Shown: positions 16,826 to 25,458 of the stretch, piece after piece
How the letters are laid out: every line of letters begins with the position of its first letter
Position numbering within the stretch: position 1 is the stretch's first letter
Assembly: GCA_963797115.1 (NCBI GenBank)
Contig: CAWCOH010000001.1
Location: 3,472,001 to 3,536,000, forward strand
DNA length: 64,000 nucleotides
Direction: 5' to 3'
DNA from: AP-15 sp963797115
GTDB taxonomy: Bacteria; Pseudomonadota; Alphaproteobacteria; ATCC43930; CGMCC-115725
Notes under the pieces: generated by a model
Seen by the model: the letters and a program-made list of their open reading frames with translations, nothing else
What the model was told of the DNA's origin: nothing
Databases searched by the model: none
Translations under genes and position numbers: made by a program

Positions 16826-17956
16826 ATGAGCAACATCCTGGCCTCGCACAGGCCCATTCCGCTTGTCGATCTGCGGTCCCAGCAGCGGAAAATTGCCGAA
16901 GAAATTAAATCTGCGATCGCCGGCGTCGTCGATCGCTGCGACTTCATCCTCGGCAAAGACGTAAACCTGTTCGAGGAAGAGTTCGCCGACTATTGCGGCG
17001 TCCCCCACGCCATCGGCGTGGCCAGCGGGACCGACGCGCTGCATCTCGCCTGCCGTGCCTTGGACTTGGGCGACGGCGACGAGGTCATCGTGCCAGCGAT
17101 GACCTTTGCCGCCACCGCGTTCGCGGTGTCGCTGACGGGCGCGCGCCCGGTCCTTGTCGACGTACGTCCCGAGGATGCGCTGATCGACCCCGACAAGATC
17201 GAGGCGGCGATCTCTCCGCGCACCAAGGCGATCATTCCGGTTCATCTCTACGGCAATTGCGCGGACATGGCAGCGGTGTGCGCCATTGCCGAAAAGCATT
17301 CTTTGTTGGTGGTCGAAGACGCGGCACAGGCGCACGGCGCGGTCTATGCGGGCAAACGGGCGGGGAGCCTCGGCGACATCGGCTGTTTTAGCTTCTATCC
17401 CGGGAAGAACCTCGGCGCCTACGGTGATGGCGGCCTGATAACAACCGCCCGCAGCGATATCGCCAAGCGCATCGAGCTGCTGCGCAATTGCGGTTCTCGG
17501 CTGAAATACCAACACGAGGAGATCGGTCTCAACAGCCGGCTCGACACCTTGCAGGCCGCCATCCTTCGGGTGAAGCTACGCCGCCTCGACGAATGGAACG
17601 CGGCCCGACGGCGGTTGGCCGCTCATTACGACACCGCACTGAGGAGTGTCTCCGGCATCGACTGCAGCCGCCACGCCGAGGGCGGTGTCCATCACCTCTT
17701 CGTGGTAAGGCTGGCCGGGCGCGACGCGGTGCAACAGGCGCTCAATGCTCGGGGAGTGGGCGCCGGCATCCATTACCCATTCGCACTGCACGAGCTCAAG
17801 GCCTATGCCTGGCTCGGCTACCGGCCAGGCGCCTTTCCGGTCGCCGAAGCGTGGGCTCGCCGCTGCTTGAGCCTGCCCCTTTACCCCGAGCTCACCCAGT
17901 ACGACGCGGATTTTTGCGTCGCTGAGCTCGAATCCGCTATGACCGCTGGAGATTGA
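16826..17956 (+). CDS. DegT/DnrJ/EryC1 family sugar aminotransferase
   Basis: 376 residues from ATG 16826 (MSNILASHRPIPLVDL). PLP enzyme of fold type I: VASGTDALHLACRAL binds the cofactor phosphate, VEDAAQAHGA holds the PLP-ring aspartate, and the Schiff-base lysine is in SFYPGKNLGAYGDGG. It transfers an amino group, usually from glutamate, onto a keto-sugar nucleotide. The gene directly downstream encodes a sugar-nucleotide dehydrogenase and overlaps or nearly abuts it, as in WlbC/WbpE-type 3-amino-sugar pathways. Closest functional guess is a WlbC/WbpE-like 3-aminotransferase. Confidence 0.88.
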   Translation: MSNILASHRPIPLVDLRSQQRKIAEEIKSAIAGVVDRCDFILGKDVNLFEEEFADYCGVPHAIGVASGTDALHLACRALDLGDGDEVIVPAMTFAATAFAVSLTGARPVLVDVRPEDALIDPDKIEAAISPRTKAIIPVHLYGNCADMAAVCAIAEKHSLLVVEDAAQAHGAVYAGKRAGSLGDIGCFSFYPGKNLGAYGDGGLITTARSDIAKRIELLRNCGSRLKYQHEEIGLNSRLDTLQAAILRVKLRRLDEWNAARRRLAAHYDTALRSVSGIDCSRHAEGGVHHLFVVRLAGRDAVQQALNARGVGAGIHYPFALHELKAYAWLGYRPGAFPVAEAWARRCLSLPLYPELTQYDADFCVAELESAMTAGD

Positions 17957-17958
17957 CA

Positions 17959-18996
17959 ATGATGCTTCGGACGGCTCTCGTCGGTACCGGTTATTGGGGG
18001 CCAAATCTCGCCAACGCGATCGAGCGGACCGGCAAGGCCGTCGTCCAATGGCTGTGCGATACGGACCCAAAGAACCTGTCCGCTCTCGCGCGGCGTTACC
18101 CGCACGCCAGGACGACAACCGACGTCGAAGAGGTATACCGCGACGCCCGCGTTGATGCCGTGTTGATCGCCACCCCGTCAGCGACGCATTATCAGCTCGG
18201 CAGGCAGGCGCTTGAAGCGGGAAAGCACGTCCTTGTCGAAAAGCCGCTGACGACGCGTTCACGCGACGCCGCGGAGCTGGTTCGGCTGGCAGAAGATAAG
18301 GCTCTCGTGCTGATGGTTGGCCACGTCTTCGAGTACAACGCGGCGATCCGCGCCGTCGACGAGCTGATCAAATCGGGAGAGCTGGGCGACATCTATTACA
18401 TGAGCTTCGAGCGGACCAATCTCGGCCCGGTCCGCACCGATGTCAGCGCGTTGTGGGACCTGGCCTCTCATGACGCCTCGATCATGTGCGATTTTATGTC
18501 GGCAGCGCCGGTATCGGTGACGGCGAAGGGCGGGTCCTATCTCAATCCCGGCATCGACGATGTCGTCTTCGCCACGTTCATCTTCGACCACGGCGCCAGT
18601 GCGCATGTGCACGCGAGCTGGCTGAACCCGAGCAAAGTCCGACAGATAACCGTGGTGGGCAGCAAGAAAATGGCGGTATGCGACGACCTGGACCTGCGAT
18701 CCCCGGTCCGATTGTATGACAAGCGCGTCAGCCTGCCTCCACTCTCGGAAATCACCGGGTCGTTCCTTCAGCACAAGACCCTGGTCATCGACAGTGGTGC
18801 GACCATACCGGTCGTTCAATCGAAGGAGCCACTGCTGGCCGAGGTCGACGAGTTCTTCGAGTGCATCCTCTCCGCAAGAAAGCCGCGCGCCGACGGGCTC
18901 AGCGGATGGCGTGTCGTGCGCATGATGGAAGCGGCGTCCGACAGCATCGCGAACGACAGCGTCGTCGTGACGGTAGATGCTCGTTCCCCGGTGTAA
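17959..18996 (+). CDS. Gfo/Idh/MocA family sugar-nucleotide dehydrogenase (WlbA/WbpB-like)
   Basis: 345 residues from ATG 17959, one base after the aminotransferase stop. N-terminal Rossmann fold with ALVGTGYWGPNLANAI and IATPSATHYQL, then the signature lysine in VLVEKPLTTRS and DLASHDASIM near the active site. It would oxidise a hydroxyl of a UDP-sugar (C3 in WlbA/WbpB), giving the ketone for the aminotransferase. The pairing with DegT and hexapeptide acetyltransferase genes is what supports the sugar assignment; the exact sugar is unknown. Confidence 0.87.
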   Translation: MMLRTALVGTGYWGPNLANAIERTGKAVVQWLCDTDPKNLSALARRYPHARTTTDVEEVYRDARVDAVLIATPSATHYQLGRQALEAGKHVLVEKPLTTRSRDAAELVRLAEDKALVLMVGHVFEYNAAIRAVDELIKSGELGDIYYMSFERTNLGPVRTDVSALWDLASHDASIMCDFMSAAPVSVTAKGGSYLNPGIDDVVFATFIFDHGASAHVHASWLNPSKVRQITVVGSKKMAVCDDLDLRSPVRLYDKRVSLPPLSEITGSFLQHKTLVIDSGATIPVVQSKEPLLAEVDEFFECILSARKPRADGLSGWRVVRMMEAASDSIANDSVVVTVDARSPV

Positions 18997-18999
18997 CAG

Positions 19000-19776
19000 A
19001 TGTACAAATCCCGCAAGATCTTCTTGATCACCGCCGCTTACAATGAAGAAGGCAAGATCGGCGAAGTCATGCGCCGCACTCCGCGCGACATTGTCGACGC
19101 CGTCTTCGTGGTGGACGATGGATCGACCGACGGTACGGCCGGCGAGGCGTGCGGATACGGCGCAGAGGTTGTGTCATTGGATCGTGTCTACGGTGCGGGG
19201 TACGCGGTCCGACTGGGACTTGCGGAAGCCCAGCGCCGCGGGATGGACATTGCAGTCGTGATTGCCGGGAATAACAAGGACGCGCCTGAGGAGATAACTC
19301 GGCTGCTCGACCCCATCTGTGACGAGGAGTTTGATTTTGTCATCGGGTCGCGCTTCCTTGCGGGTGGGGGATACGGGGGCGACATGCCGCTGTATCGCAA
19401 AGTAGCGACGCGGCTGCACCCGGCCTTGGTGAGTTTGTTTTGCGGCAAGGTGGTCAGCGAGACCTCGAATGGGTATCGAGCCATAAAGGTATCCGTCCTC
19501 GCTGATCCGCGCATCGATTTGTGCCAGGCATGGCTCGATGGCTATCAGCTCGAGGTCTATCTGCTGATGAAATTACTGAAGCTCGGCTATCGCACCATGG
19601 AGGTGCCGGTCACAAAGATTTACCCACCCAGGTCCAATGGGAACACCAAGATGCGCCCGTTCGTCGACTGGTGGCACATGCTGAGCCCGGTATTCACTGT
19701 CGGGCTCGGTCTCGACCGCCTTTTGGCTGGTCGCTTCCGCACGAAGCCCTGGCATCATCGTACTTTCAGTCCATAG
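19000..19776 (+). CDS. Family 2 glycosyltransferase, dolichol/polyprenyl-phosphate sugar synthase type
   Basis: 258 residues. GT-A fold with ITAAYNEEGKIGEVM, the metal-binding VVDDGSTDGTAGEA and VIAGNNKDAPEEI. A conserved SNGYRAIKVS and GYQLEVYLLMKLLKLGYRTMEVPV follow, as in DPM1-like enzymes. It lacks C-terminal membrane helices. It would place a sugar on polyprenyl phosphate at the cytoplasmic face, making the donor used by the GT87 enzymes. In DPM1 the metal motif is DD; here DDGS, standard for the family. Confidence 0.87.
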   Translation: MYKSRKIFLITAAYNEEGKIGEVMRRTPRDIVDAVFVVDDGSTDGTAGEACGYGAEVVSLDRVYGAGYAVRLGLAEAQRRGMDIAVVIAGNNKDAPEEITRLLDPICDEEFDFVIGSRFLAGGGYGGDMPLYRKVATRLHPALVSLFCGKVVSETSNGYRAIKVSVLADPRIDLCQAWLDGYQLEVYLLMKLLKLGYRTMEVPVTKIYPPRSNGNTKMRPFVDWWHMLSPVFTVGLGLDRLLAGRFRTKPWHHRTFSP

Positions 19777-19793
19777 AGGCCGGCGGAGATCAC

Positions 19794-20519
19794 ATGATCA
19801 GCGAGACGGCGATCGTCAAAAGTTCGACTCTCGGAAAAAACGTCGAAATCCGAGAGTACGCCGTGGTCCGTGAGCGCGTGGTGATTGGCGACGACGTCAT
19901 CATACATCCTCACGTCGTGATCGAGCCCGGAGTTACCATCGGCGACCGAGTCGAAATTTTTCCCGGCGCCTACATTGGGAAAGAACCCAAAGGGGCTGGC
20001 GCAATGGCCAGAGCTCCCGAATTCGAACGCCGTGTGGTGATCGGCGCCGAGTGTAGTATTGGTCCGCACTCGGTCATCTTTTACGACGTTGAGATCGGCG
20101 AAAATACGCTGCTCGGCAACGGAGCCTCGATCCGCGAGAAATGCCGCATTGGATCTCGCTGCATCATTGCGTCTTATGTCACAGTGAATTACGACACGGT
20201 GATCGGAAATCGCACCAAGATCATGGACTTGACCCACATCACCGGCAACTGCCGTATCGGCAATGACGTGTTTGTCAGCCTCACCGTCGGCACGACAAAC
20301 GACAATAGCATGGATAAATTCCCCTATGATCCGTCGATCATTCATGGACCTATTATAGAGGACGGCGCGGCAATCGGTGCCGGCGCGACGCTCATAGCAA
20401 ATATTCGCGTTGGAAAGGGTGCGATGGTTGGCGCAGGCGCCGTCGTTACTCGCGACATCCCGGACAACGTCCTTGTGATGGGCATACCTGCAAGGATTGT
20501 CCGGGATTTAGGAGCGTGA
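19794..20519 (+). CDS. Left-handed beta-helix acyltransferase (WbpD/WlbB-like)
   Basis: 241 residues from ATG 19794, with GGAG upstream; the frame is open further back but that part overlaps the GT2 gene. The hexapeptide repeats, such as VIIHPHVVIEPGVTIGDRVE and GPIIEDGAAIGAGATL, form a trimeric left-handed beta-helix. GAVVTRDIPDNVLVMGIPAR is the usual C-terminal signature. Acetyl-CoA-dependent N-acetylation of the new amino group (as WbpD/WlbB do) is the natural third step after the dehydrogenase and aminotransferase. The residue that fixes the substrate cannot be read from the sequence alone. Confidence 0.85.
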   Translation: MISETAIVKSSTLGKNVEIREYAVVRERVVIGDDVIIHPHVVIEPGVTIGDRVEIFPGAYIGKEPKGAGAMARAPEFERRVVIGAECSIGPHSVIFYDVEIGENTLLGNGASIREKCRIGSRCIIASYVTVNYDTVIGNRTKIMDLTHITGNCRIGNDVFVSLTVGTTNDNSMDKFPYDPSIIHGPIIEDGAAIGAGATLIANIRVGKGAMVGAGAVVTRDIPDNVLVMGIPARIVRDLGA

Positions 20520-20671
20520 TTGCGCAATCGTCCGTCCACGCCTGCCGGCTATCAAAGAAGTGCAACAACTGGTCAGTTGTGACGATCAAACTGGTCTCGC
20601 TCCAATCTTCGTGATTGGTCTCGGCATCGAGCGTCTAGTTCACGGCGGGCGGTCACGATACGCAGTAGTGC

Positions 20672-21955
20672 ATGAACATGAATAACCCCGACAGGAGTCG
20701 TCGTTCGGAGCTCCCCTCCCGTATTTCCTCGGCGTGGAGTAAACTGCTGGAGATCGAAGATCGGATCTTCACCCAGCGCAACCTTCACCTTTACGGATTC
20801 GGCATCGCCTGGGCTTGGACTTTATTCGCGGGATGGTTGCTGTACGGTGCGTGGATTGATGGTGGTTTGCGGTCGATCGACTTCTGCTGGATTTGGGGGT
20901 CTGGCAAGCTCGCCACTTCGAGCAACCCTGCTCTCATATTCGACCCTTCCGCATTTACGGCTGGTTTGAACGCCTCTCTCGGTACGGATGCATGTCAATT
21001 CTTTCGATTTAGTTATCCCCCGACCGTGTTGTTTTTTGCTTATCCGTTTGGGCTGTTGCCCTATATGACCGCCTTCGCGTTTTGGATTGTTGCGACGATC
21101 GTCCTTTACCTCGCAGCCGTTTACGCGATCATACCGCGGCCGGTGGCCGTCATCCTGGCGCTCACACCGATGGCTGTACCCGTGAACGTCCTGTTCGGAC
21201 ATAACGGGTTCCTCACGGCAGGACTGATTGGCCTGTCGCTCGTCTTTGTGGAGCGCCGGCCGTGGCTGGCTGGAATCCTCTTCAGTCTGCTTACTTACAA
21301 ACCCCACTTCGGCGTTCTCTTCCCGCTTGCGCTGTTGGCTTCGCAGAATTGGCGCACCCTCTGCTGGGCAACGGCCTCTAGCGTGGCCCTAAGCGCGGCG
21401 GCGGCAGCTGCCTTTGGTTATCAAGGATGGCCGTCCTTCTTCGATCTCCTATCGCACCGTAACTCAAGCCTAAGCCCGGACGGGGTGGAGCTCGAGCTCC
21501 AATCAATCTATGGACTGCTGTACTGGGCAGGCGTCAGCACATGGCTTTCGTGGACAGTGCACCTCGCCGTTGCCATCCTTGTCGCGATCGCGGTATGCGC
21601 CGTCTGGGCAAAGCCGATCCCTTACTCTTTGAAAGGAGCGATCCTTTCTATCGGAGCGCTCATGGTCACTCCCTACGTGCTCCGGTACGATCTTTGTATC
21701 TTGTCGATCCCTGCCGCCTTCCTCGTCAATGACGGGCTCGCACGGGGATTTCTGGCCGGTGAGCGAACGGTGATACTCATTTGCCTCGCCGCCTTTTTAC
21801 TCTGGTTGGCGCCGATGATGCCGGTCGGGGCAGTCATTTCTCCGGTCATTCTCTTTCTTATCGCCCGACGTATTGTGGCTTATCGAAGACAAGACATAGG
21901 TGAGCGGAAAAACGATGCTGTGGCCGAACGAAATGCCATGGCCTACATATTCTAA
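20672..21955 (+). CDS. GT87-type (DUF2029) membrane glycosyltransferase, copy 3
   Basis: 427 residues; same layout as the two earlier copies, with LRSIDFCWIWGSGKLA (loop aspartate), FRFSYPPTVLFFAYPFGLLPY, GHNGFLTAGLIGLSLVFVER and LTYKPHFGVLFPLALLA. Multi-pass inner-membrane protein. It is separated from the acetyltransferase by 152 bases and has lower GC and less biased codon use than copies 1 and 2, so it may have been acquired or be transcribed separately. It closes the glycan cluster. Confidence 0.8.
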   Translation: MNMNNPDRSRRSELPSRISSAWSKLLEIEDRIFTQRNLHLYGFGIAWAWTLFAGWLLYGAWIDGGLRSIDFCWIWGSGKLATSSNPALIFDPSAFTAGLNASLGTDACQFFRFSYPPTVLFFAYPFGLLPYMTAFAFWIVATIVLYLAAVYAIIPRPVAVILALTPMAVPVNVLFGHNGFLTAGLIGLSLVFVERRPWLAGILFSLLTYKPHFGVLFPLALLASQNWRTLCWATASSVALSAAAAAAFGYQGWPSFFDLLSHRNSSLSPDGVELELQSIYGLLYWAGVSTWLSWTVHLAVAILVAIAVCAVWAKPIPYSLKGAILSIGALMVTPYVLRYDLCILSIPAAFLVNDGLARGFLAGERTVILICLAAFLLWLAPMMPVGAVISPVILFLIARRIVAYRRQDIGERKNDAVAERNAMAYIF

Positions 21956-22635
21956 GACTCGAAATTCTCGATTATCGGCTGTACCTCGCATCCATAAAGG
22001 CCGGGTGACTTTGCGCGGTGGTAGCTATTTCTTAAAGCTCGGCATCGATTTGATTAATTTCGTGCCGAGACGATCCTTTTTTTCAACACCTACTGACTGG
22101 AGTAGCTCAAAACGCGGGGAGCCGGTCAAGCTTGACCACGATGGCCGGGCGGGTTGTTCCTTCGGCATCCATAAAATTGCCCAATTGTCATATTATATGA
22201 GCACTGATCGGGGTGCCGCGCAGTTCGACGAGGCCGCCAGACCCAACATCCGTCAAGGCCACCCAGGTCTGACCGCACTCGTGGCTTTCAACCTGAGGAC
22301 GAGCTCCCGCTGCAGACCCGCTGCAGGAGCAGCGGGCCGTCATTTATCGGACAACCGCAAGTCGTAGATCCGCAAGCCCGCATCGGTGATGCGCAAAGCG
22401 AATTTCGATCAGCGTTGCGCCGGCGGATCGGCGCGCCTGCAGTCGATCATCCGGGATGGTCGAAGGGCTCACCCGCGACAAGACCCGGCTCGCGCATCCC
22501 ACTCTTGCCGGCCGAGACCGTCGAGCCGTTTGTTTGGACGAAATCCGCCGCCGCCATCCTTGCCGCTGTCACTCGTGGGAGACAAACGTTAGAAGTGAGG
22601 CACTCGGTGGAACAGAAGCGCGTTAGCCTTTGAGC
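21956..22635. other. Intergenic stretch, no supportable gene
   Basis: 680 bases between the glycan cluster and the GH15 gene. Short open frames exist on both strands without family signatures. CCCGCTGC and GCAGCGGG around 22306-22341 form an inverted repeat that could terminate the glycan transcript. I see nothing else. Confidence 0.4.
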
Positions 22636-24441
22636 ATGCGGATCGAAGATTATGGGCTGATCGGGGATTGCCTGTCGGCGGCGCTGGTCGGGCGCAACGG
22701 CTCGATCGACTGGCTTTGCCTGCCGCGCTTCGACTCGGGGGCGTGCTTTGCCGCACTGCTCGGCGTCCCCGAGCACGGCCGATGGTTGATCACACCCGCC
22801 GAGCCGATCACACAAACGACGCGTCGATATCTGGACGGGTCGCTGATCCTCGCAACTCGGTTCGAGACCGCGGAGGGGGCGGTCGAGCTTGTCGATTTCA
22901 TGCGGCCGCGCCGCCGCCTTCCGCAGCTCGTCCGCTTGGTGCGGGGATTGCGGGGACGGGTCGCGATGTGCACCGAGTTGATCCTGCGCTTCGACTATGG
23001 CGCCGTGGTGCCGTGGGTCGAACGTTTGTCCGAGGGCGGCCTGACCGCCATTGCCGGACCCGAGAGGGTGGTGCTGCGCACGCCGGCGCCGCTCCGCGGC
23101 GAGGACCTCAAGACGGTCGGCGAATTCGCGATCGAGGCCGGTGAGACGATCCCGTTCGTGCTGAGCTACGGACCCTCGCACCAGCCGCTGCCGCCGCCGG
23201 TCGATCCCGACCGGGCACTGCGTGACACCGAAGTGTTCTGGCGCCGCTGGTCCGACCGGTGTGCGTCCGCCGGTCCCTGGACCGACGTGGTCAAGCGCTC
23301 GCTGGTTGTTCTGAAAGGGCTTACTTATGCGCCGACCGGCGGCATCGCCGCCGCCGCGACGACCTCGCTGCCCGAGCAGGTCGGCGGCGTGCGCAACTGG
23401 GATTACCGCTATTGCTGGCTGCGCGACGCCACCTTCACCCTGCTGGCGCTGATGCATGCCGGGTATTACGAGGAGGCGCGGAGATGGCGCGACTGGCTGT
23501 TTCGCGCCGTTGCGGGCAGCCCCGAGCAGCTGCAAATCATGTATGGGCTGGGCGGCGAGCGACGGCTCTCCGAGTGGGAGGTATCGTGGCTGCCGGGGTA
23601 TGAAGGGTCACGCCCGGTACGGGTCGGCAATTCCGCCGTAAATCAGACGCAACTCGATGTCTACGGCGAAGTTCTCGACGCATTGTACCATGCCACCAGC
23701 TACGGCCTGCCCGCCAGCAAACACGGAGACGCGGTAGGGACGGTCCTGCTCAAACACCTGGCCAAGATCTGGGATCAGCCCGACGAGGGCATCTGGGAGG
23801 TGCGCGGACCGCGGCAGCACTTCACCCATTCCAAAGTCATGACATGGGTCGCGTTCGATCGGGTCGTCAAGATTTTGGAGAAGCGCGGCAATACCGGCAG
23901 GGTGACCCAGCGCTGGCGGCACATACGTGACAGGATCCACGCCGAGGTGTGTCGCAGCGCTTTCGACCCCGAGCTCGGCAGCTTTGTCCAGGCCTACGGG
24001 TCGAAGGCGCTCGACGCGAGCCTCTTGCTCCTGCCGCTCGTCGGCTTTCTGCCGCCGAGCGACCCGCGCATCATCGGCACCGTCGCAGCGATCGAACGGC
24101 GCCTCGTCGTCGACGGGTTTGCCTATCGTTACGACACCGGCGAGCTGATCGACGGGCTGCCGCCGGGCGAAGGGGTATTTCTCGCATGCAGCTTCTGGCT
24201 CGCCGACAACTTCATCCTGCAGGGGCGGGTCACCGAGGCGCGCGAGCTGTTCGAGCGCCTGTTGGCGTTGCGCAACGATGTCGGCCTGTTGGCCGAGGAG
24301 TACGACCCGCACCTCGGACGCCAGCTCGGGAATTACCCGCAAGCCTTCTCGCACGTCGCCCTGGTCAACACTGCATTCAATCTGACGCGCAGCCAGGGGC
24401 CGGCGCAACAACGTGCCGCCCGCCGCGACAGGGACCGTTAG
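22636..24441 (+). CDS. Glycoside hydrolase family 15 protein (glucoamylase/trehalase-like)
   Basis: 601 residues from ATG 22636. N-terminal beta-sandwich domain begins IEDYGLIGDCLSAALVGRNGSIDWLCLPRFDSG, which is diagnostic for bacterial GH15 proteins without signal peptide. The alpha/alpha barrel has VGGVRNWDYRYCWLRDATF, the general-acid glutamate in PDEGIWEVRG and the general-base glutamate in GLLAEEYDP. The enzyme inverts alpha-glucosides; close relatives in actinobacteria and proteobacteria are trehalases or glucoamylases. It is cytoplasmic. It stands alone between a gene-free stretch and a convergent esterase gene. Confidence 0.9.
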   Translation: MRIEDYGLIGDCLSAALVGRNGSIDWLCLPRFDSGACFAALLGVPEHGRWLITPAEPITQTTRRYLDGSLILATRFETAEGAVELVDFMRPRRRLPQLVRLVRGLRGRVAMCTELILRFDYGAVVPWVERLSEGGLTAIAGPERVVLRTPAPLRGEDLKTVGEFAIEAGETIPFVLSYGPSHQPLPPPVDPDRALRDTEVFWRRWSDRCASAGPWTDVVKRSLVVLKGLTYAPTGGIAAAATTSLPEQVGGVRNWDYRYCWLRDATFTLLALMHAGYYEEARRWRDWLFRAVAGSPEQLQIMYGLGGERRLSEWEVSWLPGYEGSRPVRVGNSAVNQTQLDVYGEVLDALYHATSYGLPASKHGDAVGTVLLKHLAKIWDQPDEGIWEVRGPRQHFTHSKVMTWVAFDRVVKILEKRGNTGRVTQRWRHIRDRIHAEVCRSAFDPELGSFVQAYGSKALDASLLLLPLVGFLPPSDPRIIGTVAAIERRLVVDGFAYRYDTGELIDGLPPGEGVFLACSFWLADNFILQGRVTEARELFERLLALRNDVGLLAEEYDPHLGRQLGNYPQAFSHVALVNTAFNLTRSQGPAQQRAARRDRDR

Positions 24442-24495
24442 CCGGGATAGCGACGGTTCTTTGCGCGAAGTTGGCCGGCGGCTGGTGGGCGACGG

Positions 24496-25446
24496 CTAGG
24501 CTAACGCTGTGCGCAAAGCCGTGGCACAGTCGCCGATAGCGCGGCGCGCGGCGGCGATCAGCCGGCCGTAGCGGATGAAACCGTGGTTGAGGCCGTCATA
24601 GACGGTCAGCTCGCAGGGCACGCCCGCCGCTTTCAGGCGGGAGGCGAGACGATGGCTGTCGTCGAGCAGCGGGTCGAGACTGCCGACGATCAGATGGGCC
24701 GGCGGCAGGCCGGCGGCATCGGCCAGGATCGGCGCCGCGCGCCAGTCGGTCTGCTGTTCCGGGCGTTCGAGGTAGGTCTCCCAAATCCAGCGCATCTGGG
24801 TTTGTGACAACCCGGCGCCCTGGCCGAAGCGCTGCCATGAAGGGCTCTCGGTGTCGGTCGAAAAGCAGCCGTAGACCAGCAGCATGAAGCCGAGCGCGCT
24901 CTCCCCCGCTCGGCGCAAGGCGAGAGCGGCGGCGAGTGCCAGATTGGCGCCGGCGGAATCGCCACCGACCGCGAGCCGCGCCTGATCGATGCCGAAGTCC
25001 GCACCCTCGCGTGCCGCGAGGCGGATCATCGCGACGACCTCCTCGAAGGCCACCGGAAACCGGTGCTCGGGTGACAAGCGATAATCCACCGAGAGCGCGG
25101 CGACCCCACTCTGGCGCACCAGCTCGCGCAGCATCGCATCCCAGCCCGGCAGGCTCCCCTGCACAAAGCCGCCGCCATGCGCATAGATCAGCAATGGCGG
25201 CTTCTCCACTTGGTCGGGGAGGTAGAGCCGGCACGGCACCTGTCCGTGTGGCCCCGGAAGCGTCAGATCGCGCTCATGCTGCAGCGGGACCGAACCCTCG
25301 CCGAGAAACGCCCCGATGCGGTCGGTAGCGGCGCGGACCTCGGCAAGGGAAGCCTGCGTGCGATCCGGTGCGACAAGGCCACGGCTCTGCAGCAGCTGCC
25401 CCGCGGCGACGAGTTCGGGATCGATCCAAGGTTTTGCGTCGTCCAT
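24496..25446 (-). CDS. Alpha/beta hydrolase (hormone-sensitive-lipase-like esterase)
   Basis: 316 residues. Oxyanion-hole motif HGGGFVQGS, nucleophile elbow GGDSAGANLA with the catalytic serine, acidic residue in VGSLDPLLDDS and histidine in GLNHGFI: the complete family IV esterase triad in order. It should hydrolyse short acyl esters in the cytoplasm. It ends a three-gene minus-strand set (hydrolase, LLM oxidoreductase, esterase) with 12-13 base gaps, which looks like one catabolic operon for a ring or ester compound. Confidence 0.9.
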   Translation of the reverse strand: MDDAKPWIDPELVAAGQLLQSRGLVAPDRTQASLAEVRAATDRIGAFLGEGSVPLQHERDLTLPGPHGQVPCRLYLPDQVEKPPLLIYAHGGGFVQGSLPGWDAMLRELVRQSGVAALSVDYRLSPEHRFPVAFEEVVAMIRLAAREGADFGIDQARLAVGGDSAGANLALAAALALRRAGESALGFMLLVYGCFSTDTESPSWQRFGQGAGLSQTQMRWIWETYLERPEQQTDWRAAPILADAAGLPPAHLIVGSLDPLLDDSHRLASRLKAAGVPCELTVYDGLNHGFIRYGRLIAAARRAIGDCATALRTALA

Positions 25447-25458
25447 CGTGTTCCTCCG

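Noticed and set aside
22081..22340. Possible tRNA or structured RNA in the gap before the GH15 gene
   Set aside because: No cloverleaf with T-loop and anticodon arm could be drawn; only an isolated inverted repeat is present.
21900..22367. Open frame of 155 codons after the third GT87 gene
   Set aside because: Overlaps the GT87 end in another frame and has no recognisable domain or ribosome site.
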